A DNA stretch of 10,265 nt from an uncultured Caldimicrobium sp. (lineage in GTDB: Bacteria; Desulfobacterota; Thermodesulfobacteria; Thermodesulfobacteriales; Thermodesulfobacteriaceae): contig CALLJI010000193.1 in assembly GCA_938091475.1 (NCBI GenBank), forward strand, positions 1 through 10,265. Direction: 5' to 3'. Shown here in pieces: positions 1 to 6,768 of the stretch; position 1 is the first letter of the stretch; every line of letters begins with the position of its first letter. The notes under the pieces were generated by a model that saw only the letters and a program-made list of their open reading frames with translations, had not been told where the DNA came from and searched no databases. The position numbers and the translations under genes are program-made.

Positions 1-160
1 ACACAATTTTTAACAGGAGTAAGAACAGAATTAGTTCTTCAGGGTATTTCCTTGGTCTTCCTCTTCGTTGTTTTTCTGGTGGGTGTTCTTTGTAAAATTC
101 CTTAATAAGTAAATAAATCTCCTTCGGGCTAATTGTAGTTAAAGTTCTTTCGTACCGCAT
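1..160 (-). CDS. Probable transposase, N-terminal fragment cut by the window edge
   Basis: Reading the minus strand from an ATG at 160 gives 53 uninterrupted codons to the left edge. An in-frame TAA lies a few codons upstream, so the ATG is the likely start. The protein begins MRYERTLTTISPKEIYLLIK and continues with a basic stretch (RRGRPRKYPEELI, about residues 32-44), then a leucine-rich helix. A short basic GRPRKYP-type motif followed by a hydrophobic helix is what I associate with the N-terminal region of some DDE insertion-sequence transposases. The catalytic domain would lie outside the window, so the family cannot be fixed. No good Shine-Dalgarno sequence precedes the ATG, which is common for transposases. 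I saw no convincing terminal inverted repeat between 161 and 260. A DNA-binding protein of another kind remains possible. Confidence 0.55.
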   Translation of the reverse strand, partial: MRYERTLTTISPKEIYLLIKEFYKEHPPEKQRRGRPRKYPEELILFLLLLKIV

Positions 161-218
161 AGGGATATTTTATCATTAAAAATTAATATAAAAATTATTA
201 GAAATTAGAACTATATAG

Positions 219-243
219 CCTGTTATGAAAATAACAAGTTTTT
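219..243 (+). terminator. Weak terminator-like hairpin
   Basis: TGTTAT (221-226) pairs with ATAACA (231-236) across a GAAA tetraloop, and a T run follows at 239-243. The stem is A/T-rich and would be weak. It could be the end of a plus-strand gene interrupted or displaced by the mobile element to the left. No plus-strand gene is visible upstream. Confidence 0.3.
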
Positions 244-262
244 GAAACATTCTCAATTAATC

Positions 263-290
263 TTGACAATCCTAAAAATTGCTATATTTT
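263..290 (+). promoter_or_regulatory. Promoter of the rplU-rpmA operon
   Basis: A perfect -35 box TTGACA lies at 263-268. The -10 is either TATTTT at 285-290 (16-base spacer) or TATATT at 283-288 (14-base spacer). It sits 29-35 bases before the rplU start codon and its ribosome binding site (AGGGAGGGAG, 305-314), as expected for a short leader. This is the only clear sigma-70-type promoter before the plus-strand gene run. Confidence 0.6.
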
Positions 291-294
291 TAGG
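271..294. promoter_or_regulatory. Inverted repeat over the rplU promoter, candidate operator
   Basis: CCTAAAAAT (271-279) and ATTTTTAGG (286-294) are perfect 9-base arms around a 6-base centre, covering the spacer, the -10 box and the probable start of transcription. The position suits a repressor operator. A further small repeat, AGGA-AAAA-TCCT (292-303), follows directly before the ribosome binding site. The binding protein is unknown, and an A/T-rich repeat can arise by chance. Confidence 0.4.
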
Positions 295-318
295 AAAAAT
301 CCTTAGGGAGGGAGAAAA

Positions 319-630
319 GTGTTTGCAGTAATTAAAAGTGGTGGAAAACAATATGTAGTTAAACCTGGAGATAGATTAAAAGTAGAAAAATTAGAGGGTA
401 AGGTTGGAGACACAGTGGAAATTAAAGAAGTGTTACTTGTAAAAGGAGAGGATGAGCTTAAAATTGGCCACCCTGTCCTTGATTCTGCCAAAGTTGTTGC
501 AGAAATTTTAGAGCAAGGAAGGGCTCCTAAAATAATAGTTTTTAAGAAAAAACCCAAAAAAGGTTATAAAAGAAAAAGAGGGCACAGGCAATATTATACT
601 ATGATTGAAATCAAAGAAATCAAAGTTTAA
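319..630 (+). CDS. rplU: 50S ribosomal protein L21
   Basis: A 103-residue protein of the usual L21 length. It opens with FAVIKSGGKQYVVKPGD (residues 2-18) and ends with the family signature region KKGYKRKRGHRQYYT (about 80-94), which contacts 23S rRNA in the large subunit. The start is GTG at 319, chosen because AGGGAGGGAG lies directly upstream (305-314) and the protein begins exactly where L21 proteins begin. It is first in the run and is followed after 15 bases by rpmA, the near-universal partner of rplU. A promoter and a candidate operator lie immediately upstream. Confidence 0.98.
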   Translation: MFAVIKSGGKQYVVKPGDRLKVEKLEGKVGDTVEIKEVLLVKGEDELKIGHPVLDSAKVVAEILEQGRAPKIIVFKKKPKKGYKRKRGHRQYYTMIEIKEIKV

Positions 631-645
631 AGGGAGGGATCATTT

Positions 646-900
646 ATGGCGCATAAAAAAGCAGGCGGGTCCTCCAGAAATGGAAGAGATTCAGAATCGA
701 AGCGTTTAGGTGTTAAAAGGTATGGAGGTCAGTTTGTAAAGGCTGGAGAGGTTATTATCAGACAGAGAGGCACAAAATTTCATCCAGGCTTAAATGTAGG
801 TTTAGGAAGAGATTATACTATTTTTTCTAAGATTGATGGTATTGTAAAGTTTGAATATAAGCAAGGAAAAAGAGTAGTTAGCGTTTATCCTTCAGCCTAA
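646..900 (+). CDS. rpmA: 50S ribosomal protein L27
   Basis: An 84-residue protein with the complete L27 core: [16 protein letters not shown] at the N-terminus, then [29 protein letters not shown] sequence to about residue 48. The flexible N-terminal tail of L27 reaches the peptidyl-transferase centre. Here it starts directly at MAHKK, so there is no cleavable leader of the kind found in Firmicutes. A strong GGGAGGG site (about 632-638) precedes the ATG. In most bacteria the next gene would be obg/cgtA. Here the next gene is rpsB, after a 109-base structured gap, so two ribosomal operons have been joined. Confidence 0.98.
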   Translation: MAHKKAGGSSRNGRDSESKRLGVKRYGGQFVKAGEVIIRQRGTKFHPGLNVGLGRDYTIFSKIDGIVKFEYKQGKRVVSVYPSA

Positions 901-1009
901 AACTTATTCCAATAAGCACGCCTAAGGTCAAGGGTGCCCCTAAAAAGTGGGTCTGGTCCAAATCCACCTTAGGCGGAAGAAAAACCCATAAGTGGAGGTT
1001 TAGGTCGCT
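901..1009 (+). promoter_or_regulatory. Structured rpsB mRNA leader, possible pseudoknot
   Basis: CGCCTAAGGT (919-928) pairs perfectly with ACCTTAGGCG (966-975), a 10-base-pair stem. Its loop contains a short AGGG/CCCT hairpin (931-941) and a GTGGGT stretch (947-952) that can pair with ACCCAT (984-989) downstream of the stem, giving a pseudoknot just before the ribosome binding site (AGTGGAGG, 991-998). A small A/T hairpin (903-916) lies at the 5' side. In gammaproteobacteria the rpsB-tsf operon is known to be autoregulated by S2 through its leader. That this leader does the same is inference. No convincing separate promoter was seen in the gap. Confidence 0.5.
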
Positions 1010-1858
1010 ATGAGTTACATTACTATGAAACAGTTATTAGAAGCAGGGGTGCATTTTGGGCATCAAACCCGGAGATGGAATCCCAAGATGAAGCCCTTCA
1101 TTTTTGGTGAGAGGAATGGAATTCATATTATTGATTTACAACAAACTCTTAAGTATTTTGACCTTGCCTATGAGTTCACATTAAATCTCACAGCGGAGGG
1201 TGGAAAAATACTCTTTGTGGGAACGAAAAAACAGGCCCAGGATGCTATCAAAGAAGAGGCTGAGAGATGCGGAATGCCCTATGTGAATTTCCGCTGGCTT
1301 GGAGGGACCCTTACTAATTTTAGAACCATAAGGCAAAGTGTAGAAAAGTTAAAAAGGATTGAAGCCTGGTTTGAGGATGGAACCATTGAGAGATTTCCTA
1401 AAAAGGAGCGCCTTAAATTGGAAAGACTAAAGGCAAAGTTGGAGAGAAATTTAGCTGGAATAAAAGAAATGGATACACTCCCTCAGGCTCTATATGTAGT
1501 AGATCCTGTACATGAGGAGATTGCGGTAAGGGAAGCAAGAAAACTTGGGATTCCAGTGATAGCTATTGTGGATACTAACTGCGATCCAGATCTCATTGAC
1601 TATATCATACCTGGTAATGATGATGCTATAAGAGCTGTAAAGCTTATCACTTCAAGGATTGCAGATGCCTGTATTGAGGGCAAAGAGATTTATAAAGAAA
1701 AAATGGTAGCTCTAACCGACAAAGAAGCTCAATTTGAAGAGGAAATGTTAAAGTCAGAGGAGAGTAAAGCAGAGGAAATTTTGGAGGAAATCTTTGCAGA
1801 GGAAGAAAGGGAAGTTAAATTTGAAGAAGAAGCTGAACGCTTGATAGAAAAAGAGTAA
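1010..1858 (+). CDS. rpsB: 30S ribosomal protein S2 with a long acidic C-terminal tail
   Basis: A 282-residue S2 protein. The family core is intact: [28 protein letters not shown] (residues 6-33), [12 protein letters not shown] (69-80), [14 protein letters not shown] (94-107) and the D-P-V-H-E / [14 protein letters not shown] region (about 165-194). S2 joins late in small-subunit assembly and supports S1 binding. Bacterial S2 is usually about 230-260 residues long. Here a Glu/Lys-rich, probably helical tail of about 45 residues follows residue 235. The ATG at 1010 follows AGTGGAGG (991-998). The gene lies upstream of tsf in the classic order, and its leader is strongly structured. Confidence 0.98.
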   Translation: MSYITMKQLLEAGVHFGHQTRRWNPKMKPFIFGERNGIHIIDLQQTLKYFDLAYEFTLNLTAEGGKILFVGTKKQAQDAIKEEAERCGMPYVNFRWLGGTLTNFRTIRQSVEKLKRIEAWFEDGTIERFPKKERLKLERLKAKLERNLAGIKEMDTLPQALYVVDPVHEEIAVREARKLGIPVIAIVDTNCDPDLIDYIIPGNDDAIRAVKLITSRIADACIEGKEIYKEKMVALTDKEAQFEEEMLKSEESKAEEILEEIFAEEEREVKFEEEAERLIEKE

Positions 1859-1878
1859 ATCCTTTAAAGGAGGCAAGA

Positions 1879-2475
1879 ATGAGTCAGATCTCTTTAGAGC
1901 TAATTAAACAATTGAGAGAGCGTACGGCAGCTGGTTTTAGTGATTGTAAAAAAGCTTTGGAAGAGGCAGGTGGTGATATTGAAAGAGCAGTTGATATTCT
2001 TAGAAAAAAAGGTTTAGCCATTGCAGCTAAAAGAGCGGCTAAAGAAACTAAAGAAGGAATTGTAGAAGCTTATATACACGCTAATAAAAAGATTGGTGTA
2101 TTAGTTGAAATTAATTGTGAAACAGATTTTGTTGCAAGAACCTCGGATTTCAAGGAATTTGCACACAATATTGCTATGCAAATTGCTGCCACTTCTCCAG
2201 TATGCGTCTCTCGAGAAGAGATGCCCCAAGAGATTTTGGAAAGGGAAAAAAGAATTTATGAAGAACAATTAAGAGAACAAGGGAAACCTGAAAATGTTAT
2301 CCCCAAAATCTTAGAGGGTAAACTGGAAAAATTTTATAAAGAAAGTGTTTTGTTGGAACAACCTTACATTAAAAATCCTGAAATCACCATTCAAGACCTT
2401 TTAAATGAAATCATTGCTAAAACTGGAGAAAAGATAGTAATTAAGAGATTTGCTCGTTTTCAAATAGGTGAATAG
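1879..2475 (+). CDS. tsf: Elongation factor Ts, short form
   Basis: Guanine nucleotide exchange factor for EF-Tu in translation. The N-terminal UBA-like domain carries IKQLRERTAAGFSDCKKALEEAGGD (residues 9-33), and the core holds the EF-Tu contact motif ETDFVAR (81-87, TDFV at 82-85). At 198 residues it is near the short Thermus-type form and much smaller than the roughly 280-residue enterobacterial protein, so the second half of the core region is reduced. The usual TGAGMMDCK is TAAGFSDCK here. The start is well supported by AAAGGAGG at 1866-1873. It lies 20 bases after rpsB and 2 bases before the pyrH start, as in the common rpsB-tsf-pyrH-frr order. Confidence 0.97.
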   Translation: MSQISLELIKQLRERTAAGFSDCKKALEEAGGDIERAVDILRKKGLAIAAKRAAKETKEGIVEAYIHANKKIGVLVEINCETDFVARTSDFKEFAHNIAMQIAATSPVCVSREEMPQEILEREKRIYEEQLREQGKPENVIPKILEGKLEKFYKESVLLEQPYIKNPEITIQDLLNEIIAKTGEKIVIKRFARFQIGE

Positions 2476-2477
2476 CT

Positions 2478-3200
2478 TTGAGTGAAAGTGAGCTAAAATT
2501 TAAAAGAGTGCTTTTAAAACTCTCCGGGGAGGCCCTTTTAGGGAATAAACCTTTTGGCATTGATCAGGAGTTTCTGAAAAGAATAGGAGAGGAACTTAAA
2601 GAGGTTCATAGGCTGGGTGTAGAGTTAGCCATTGTCATTGGTGGCGGGAATATTTTTAGGGGGGTTGCAGGAGAGAGAGAAGGCATAAATAGAGCCAGAG
2701 CAGACTTTATGGGCATGCTTGCAACCCTGATTAATGCCTTAGCCCTCCAAGATGTTTTGGAAAGAAAGGGAGTTCCAGTGAGGACTATGTCGGCTTTAGA
2801 AGTCATTGAGGTTGCAGAAACTTACATCCGGGAAAAGGCTATAAAACACTTGGAAAAGGGAAGAATGCTTATTCTTGCCTGTGGCACAGGAAATCCCTTT
2901 TTTACAACAGATACAGCAGCTACTCTTCGCGCCTTAGAACTTGAAGCTGAAATTCTTATGAAAGCTACCAAAGTTGATGGAGTCTATGATAGGGACCCTA
3001 AAATCGACCCATCTGCCCAAAAATTTGATGAAATTACCTTTGATGAAGTTATTCAAAGGAATTTAAAAGTAATGGATGCAACGGCTTTTTCCTTAGCCAG
3101 AGATCACCATTTACCTATTTTAGTTTTTAATTTATTCAAATCTGGCAATGTAAAAAGGGCCCTTTTAGGTGAAAAGGTTGGAACACTTATCAGAAATTAG
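2478..3200 (+). CDS. pyrH: UMP kinase
   Basis: Phosphorylates UMP to UDP in pyrimidine nucleotide synthesis; belongs to the amino-acid-kinase fold. It has the usual length, 240 residues. Visible motifs are RVLLKLSGEAL (10-20, phosphate binding), IVIGGGNIFRG (52-62), GTGNPFFTTDTAATLRALE (136-154) and KATKVDGVYDRDP (162-174), followed by KVMDATAFSLARDHHLPI (197-214). The start is TTG at 2478: it leaves the normal short N-terminal lead before the conserved kinase motif, and AGGTGA (about 2465-2470) precedes it inside the end of tsf. The 2-base gap to tsf points to translational coupling. Confidence 0.97.
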   Translation: MSESELKFKRVLLKLSGEALLGNKPFGIDQEFLKRIGEELKEVHRLGVELAIVIGGGNIFRGVAGEREGINRARADFMGMLATLINALALQDVLERKGVPVRTMSALEVIEVAETYIREKAIKHLEKGRMLILACGTGNPFFTTDTAATLRALELEAEILMKATKVDGVYDRDPKIDPSAQKFDEITFDEVIQRNLKVMDATAFSLARDHHLPILVFNLFKSGNVKRALLGEKVGTLIRN

Positions 3201-3212
3201 GGGGGTCTCTTT

Positions 3213-3767
3213 ATGAAGGAAGCTTTAGAGGATTTGAAAAAAAAGATGCAAAAGACACTGCAAACCCTAAAAACTGAATTATCTCATATTAGAACATCAA
3301 GGGCCTCAGTTAGTCTTCTTGAGGGAATAAAAGTAGAGTGTTATGGGCAAAAGATGGCTATTCCCCAGATTGCCACTATAAATGTAGTAGAAGGGAAGGT
3401 TCTCATCATTCAGCCATGGGATCCTAACTTAGTCAAAGAGATTGAAAAGGCTATTCTTAAGTCTGATCTTGGGGTCAATCCCACCAGTGATGGTAAAACT
3501 ATCAAACTTGTTTTCCCTCCTCTTACAGAGGAAAGAAGAAAGGATTTGGTGAAAGTTGCTCACAAATTAGGAGAGGAAGCCAAAATTGCTATCAGGAATC
3601 TCAGAAGAGATATTTTAGAAAAATTCAAAACTGCTAAAAAAAATAAAGAAATTTCTGAGGATGAATACATAAAATTGGAAAAGGAAGTCCAAAAGGTGCA
3701 TGATGAGTTTATAAACTCCATTGATAAGCTTTTAGCTGAAAAAGAAAAAGAGATTCTGACCCCTTAA
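3213..3767 (+). CDS. frr: Ribosome recycling factor
   Basis: Splits post-termination ribosomes together with EF-G. It is 184 residues long, matching the family. The helical domain has SHIRTSRASVSLLEGIKVECYG (24-45), the hinge and small domain contain IPQIATINV (50-58), QPWDP (67-71), GVNPTSDGKTIKLVFPPLTEERRKDL (87-112), and the final long helices include IRNLRRDILEKFK (127-139). The ATG at 3213 follows a G-rich ribosome binding site at about 3199-3206. It lies between pyrH and uppS, the most common setting for frr. Confidence 0.98.
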   Translation: MKEALEDLKKKMQKTLQTLKTELSHIRTSRASVSLLEGIKVECYGQKMAIPQIATINVVEGKVLIIQPWDPNLVKEIEKAILKSDLGVNPTSDGKTIKLVFPPLTEERRKDLVKVAHKLGEEAKIAIRNLRRDILEKFKTAKKNKEISEDEYIKLEKEVQKVHDEFINSIDKLLAEKEKEILTP

Positions 3768-3774
3768 CTTTAGA

Positions 3775-4515
3775 ATGAGCTCTACTTCTCAGGAAATTTC
3801 CTTACAGGTCTCGTTACCCCGCCATGTGGCAATCATAATGGATGGCAATGGAAGGTGGGCAAAAAAACAGGGGCTTCCCCGTATTTTAGGGCATAGAAGG
3901 GGAGCAGAAGTTGCTAAAAAAATCACTATTAAATCAAGAGAATTAGGTATTCCCTATTTAACACTCTTTGCCTTCTCAAAAGAAAATTGGCAGCGCCCTC
4001 GAGAAGAGGTTTCCGCTCTTCTTTCGCTACTTGTAGAATATTTGGATTCTGAACTGCCTACAATGCTTGAAAAAGAGATTAGATTCAAGATGATCGGAGA
4101 TAGAGAAGATTTTCCCGTAGAAATTCAGAGGAAAATCTTAGAGGTTGAGAAAAAAACAGCCCAATTTAGCCAAATGACCTTAGTTTTGGCTCTGAGCTAT
4201 AGTGGAAGAGCTGAAATTTTAAAGGCCATAAATGATCTTATTAAAGAGGTCCAATCAGGGAGATTAGGGAAAGTGGAAGTTACAGAGGCTCTTCTGAGAA
4301 AATATTTCTATTTCCCTGAACTTCCGGATCCAGATTTACTGATTAGAACCAGTGGAGAGTTGAGGGTTTCCAATTTTTTTCTTTATCAACTTGCCTATAC
4401 AGAATTTTATTTCACAGACCTTCTTTGGCCGGAATTCACGGAGGAGGAATTTATCAAGGCTTTAGAGGTTTACAAGAGAAGGGAAAGGCGCTTTGGTAAA
4501 GTTTATGAATTCTAA
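3775..4515 (+). CDS. uppS: Undecaprenyl (polyprenyl) diphosphate synthase
   Basis: A cis-prenyltransferase that extends farnesyl diphosphate with isopentenyl diphosphate to make the lipid carrier for peptidoglycan and other envelope polymers. Family landmarks in the 246 residues are PRHVAIIMDGNGRWAKK (15-31, with catalytic Asp23), HRRGAE (40-45), FAFSKENWQRPREEV (66-79) and IRTSGELRVSNFFLYQLAYTEFYF (190-213), then WPEF (218-221). The ATG at 3775, 7 bases after the frr stop, has no clear ribosome binding site and the first ten residues are not typical. Translation may depend on coupling to frr, or a later start may be used. Confidence 0.97.
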   Translation: MSSTSQEISLQVSLPRHVAIIMDGNGRWAKKQGLPRILGHRRGAEVAKKITIKSRELGIPYLTLFAFSKENWQRPREEVSALLSLLVEYLDSELPTMLEKEIRFKMIGDREDFPVEIQRKILEVEKKTAQFSQMTLVLALSYSGRAEILKAINDLIKEVQSGRLGKVEVTEALLRKYFYFPELPDPDLLIRTSGELRVSNFFLYQLAYTEFYFTDLLWPEFTEEEFIKALEVYKRRERRFGKVYEF

Positions 4516-5314
4516 TTTCTTAAAAAGAACCATCTCTACAGTTATTCTTCTACCACTGCTGATTCTTTTAATTTTAAAGGGGTCATCTACTCTCCTCCTA
4601 ATTATTCTTTTCCTTTGCCTCTCCATAGCTTGGTATGAATGGGTAAAACTCTTTAACTTCTCTCTTCACTTCTACCTCTATGGTTTTATTCTTCTCCTTC
4701 TAAGCCTTTTTTTGCTGGATAAATTTTCTACCCTTTATATCTTTTTTTTAATTTTCTTTTTAGCTTATTTACCTTCAATGTTCAATTTTGAGAGAGAGGC
4801 CTTTATAAAGACTTTTTACCCCTTTTTGATTGGATTAATTTATCTTTATTTAAGCTTTGCCTCTCTTAAGCTTTTAATTCAAGGTTATCCTAGAGAACTG
4901 TTGCTTTTCCTTTTTTGTGTAGTTTTTGGAAATGACACAGGTGCATATTTAGCGGGTAGAAAATGGGGAAAGTCTCCCTTTTTTCCAGAGATTTCTCCTA
5001 AGAAGACCTGGGAAGGTTTTTGGGGAGGGTTAATTTTGGCATTAATAGTAGGAATTTTTTTGAATAAGCTTTATTCCCTTTGGTCTACTCTCTCGCTTAT
5101 TACCATAGTTTTGATGTTAACCCTTTTTGCGGTTATGGGAGATCTTTTTGAATCCTCCATAAAGAGATCCGTTGGCAAAAAAGATGCGGGTGCGCTTATT
5201 CCTGGACATGGAGGAATTCTTGATAGATTAGACGGGGTTTTCTTTGCTTCTCCAATTTATGTTTTTTTCCTTGAGGTATTAAATTATGGAGTGCCCTATA
5301 GATTGGGCTTATGA
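4505..5314 (+). CDS. cdsA: Phosphatidate cytidylyltransferase
   Basis: Inner-membrane enzyme making CDP-diacylglycerol from phosphatidate and CTP, the branch point of phospholipid synthesis. The 269-residue protein is strongly hydrophobic with about seven or eight membrane segments. Its C-terminal part has FGNDTGAYLAGRKWGKS (141-157), SPKKTWEGFWGG (164-175) and the CdsA signature running from Ser217 through Lys220-Arg221, Lys226-Asp227 and His235-Gly-Gly to Asp240-Arg241-Leu-Asp243. It overlaps the end of uppS by 11 bases. An in-frame TTG at 4493 has better spacing to the GGAAAGG sequence upstream and would add four residues, so the start is uncertain. dxr, often next in this cluster, is absent. 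Confidence 0.95.
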   Translation: MNSNFLKRTISTVILLPLLILLILKGSSTLLLIILFLCLSIAWYEWVKLFNFSLHFYLYGFILLLLSLFLLDKFSTLYIFFLIFFLAYLPSMFNFEREAFIKTFYPFLIGLIYLYLSFASLKLLIQGYPRELLLFLFCVVFGNDTGAYLAGRKWGKSPFFPEISPKKTWEGFWGGLILALIVGIFLNKLYSLWSTLSLITIVLMLTLFAVMGDLFESSIKRSVGKKDAGALIPGHGGILDRLDGVFFASPIYVFFLEVLNYGVPYRLGL

Positions 5315-5921
5315 ACTTTTACAGAGAGAAGAAGTTCCTGAGCATATTATTCGACATTCAGAGAAAGTAGCTCTTATTGCTCTTCTTATAGGGCTTATTC
5401 ATTTGGAAAAAGGAGCACCTTTAGATCTAAAAATACTTACTTTGGGCGCTCTTCTTCATGACATAAAAAAGTTTTCAAGCTTAGCTACCGGAGAAAATCA
5501 CGCTTTAGCAGGATATAACCTTTTAAAAGAGCTTGGATACGAAAGAATTGGGGAGGTGATTTATGCCCATATTTTTCTTAAGCCTCCTAACCCCGGCTCT
5601 CCGATCACGGAGGAGGAAATAGTTTTTTATGCAGACAAAAGGGTTAAGCACGACACTATAGTTCATCTTAAAGAGAGATTTAGGGATTTAAGAGAACGCT
5701 ATGGGCGCACTTTAAAATCTTTGATAAGAATGGCTTTACTTGAGGAAATGACCTTACTTTTAGAGAGGAGACTTTTTAAGAATTTGCCAGTAACTCCTGA
5801 AAACTTTCAGAGTCTGCAGGATATCAAGGAGGTAAAGGATGTCCTTAAAAAATGTTTTGAGAGTGGCTCTCCTTGCTGGAGGGACCTCCTCGGAACGGGA
5901 GGTCTCCCTAAAGGGAGCTAA
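5286..5921 (+). CDS. HD-domain protein, putative phosphohydrolase
   Basis: A 211-residue soluble protein with an HD metal-dependent phosphohydrolase pattern: His24 in IIRHSEKVALIA, the doublet His58-Asp59 in GALLHDIKKFS, His72, and Asp117 in FYADKRVKHD. These positions suit the H...HD...D metal ligands of the superfamily. The substrate cannot be told from the sequence. The ATG at 5286 lies 29 bases inside cdsA, and GAGG at about 5273-5276 supports it. The C-terminal 28 codons overlap the start of ddl by 83 bases, which is unusually long. The last residues (about 185-211) look unlike the rest and may be a read-through tail, or a frameshift may have removed an earlier stop. Confidence 0.8.
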   Translation: MECPIDWAYELLQREEVPEHIIRHSEKVALIALLIGLIHLEKGAPLDLKILTLGALLHDIKKFSSLATGENHALAGYNLLKELGYERIGEVIYAHIFLKPPNPGSPITEEEIVFYADKRVKHDTIVHLKERFRDLRERYGRTLKSLIRMALLEEMTLLLERRLFKNLPVTPENFQSLQDIKEVKDVLKKCFESGSPCWRDLLGTGGLPKGS

Positions 5922-6768
5922 TGCGGTATATAAAGCCCTGCTTGAATTAGGGCATAGGGTAGAGCTCTTTGATCCTTCCTGTGATCTTCTTAAATTAGCG
6001 CAAAGAGCCCAAGAATTTGATTGTGCATTTTTGGTGGTGCATGGTCCTATGGGAGAGGATGGCACCTTGCAAGGATTTTTGGATATGCTTGGTTTACCCT
6101 ATCAGGGCTCTAAAGTATTAGGAAGCGCTCTTGCTATGCATAAGGGAATTGCTAAAATTTTATACAAAAGAGCAGGACTCCCTGTTCCAGAGGGCATTCT
6201 CCTAAATAAAAAAGTCTCTCAAGAAGAAATCACAGAAAAAGCCAAAGCTCTTGGTTTTCCACTTATCATTAAACCAGCTACTCAGGGCTCAAGCGTAGGT
6301 CTCTCTTTAATCAGAGAAAAAAAGGACCTAAAGGAGGCTGTAGAGAGAGCCTTTTCAGTAGACAATGAGATATTGTTAGAGGAATACATCCAAGGAAGAG
6401 AAATAACTGTCGGAATTCTAGAGGATAAACCTTTGCCAGTGGTAGAAATTTTGCCAAAGGGAAACCTTTTTGATTATGATACAAAGTATACACCTGGTAT
6501 GGCAGAAGAGATCTGTCCTGCCAGTCTGCCAGAAGATTTAACTATTAAGGCCCAAAATTATGCCCTTTATGCCCACAGAGCACTTTATTTAAGACATTAT
6601 AGCCGAACAGATATGATGGTAAAGGAAAGTGAAATTTATGTACTCGAAACTAATACCATTCCAGGAATGACTGAAACTAGTTTATTTCCTCTTGCAGCCA
6701 GAGTAGCTGGCTATAGCTTTAAGGATTTAGTACAAAAGCTTTTGGAATTAGCTTTGTCACAGCCTTAG
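5839..6768 (+). CDS. ddl: D-alanine--D-alanine ligase
   Basis: ATP-grasp ligase joining two D-alanines for the peptidoglycan stem peptide; cytoplasmic. At 309 residues it is full length. Motifs are ALLAGGTSSEREVSLKGA (10-27), VVHGPMGEDGTLQG (66-79), IIKPATQGSSVGLS (143-156), the flexible-loop YDTKYTPG (213-220), and the metal and substrate region SRTD (255-258) with LETNTIPGMTETSLFP (269-284). Asp258, Glu270 and Asn272 fit the Mg-binding positions. The usual MDK in the central domain is MHK here (100-102). The start at 5839 is supported by AAGGAGG at 5826-5832. It ends 4 bases inside the opposing gene, and it stands apart from any mur cluster. Confidence 0.97.
   Translation: MSLKNVLRVALLAGGTSSEREVSLKGANAVYKALLELGHRVELFDPSCDLLKLAQRAQEFDCAFLVVHGPMGEDGTLQGFLDMLGLPYQGSKVLGSALAMHKGIAKILYKRAGLPVPEGILLNKKVSQEEITEKAKALGFPLIIKPATQGSSVGLSLIREKKDLKEAVERAFSVDNEILLEEYIQGREITVGILEDKPLPVVEILPKGNLFDYDTKYTPGMAEEICPASLPEDLTIKAQNYALYAHRALYLRHYSRTDMMVKESEIYVLETNTIPGMTETSLFPLAARVAGYSFKDLVQKLLELALSQP

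Noticed and set aside
303..557. Minus-strand open frame opposite rplU
   Set aside because: It is the shadow of a certain ribosomal protein gene, with low-complexity Ser/Thr/Pro content and no ribosome binding site.
931..941. A stray member of the GTAGGGGC palindrome family in the rpsB leader (GTGCCCCTA resembles the flank)
   Set aside because: There is no matching stem or full GTAG flank, and the segment is better explained by a small hairpin inside the leader structure.
1861..1870. CCTTTAAAGG palindrome before tsf as a regulatory hairpin
   Set aside because: It is ten bases long and half of it is the ribosome binding site. The stem would be only three pairs.
5760..6065. Minus-strand open frame over the HD/ddl junction
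   Set aside because: It lies opposite two genes supported by motifs and has no family resemblance.
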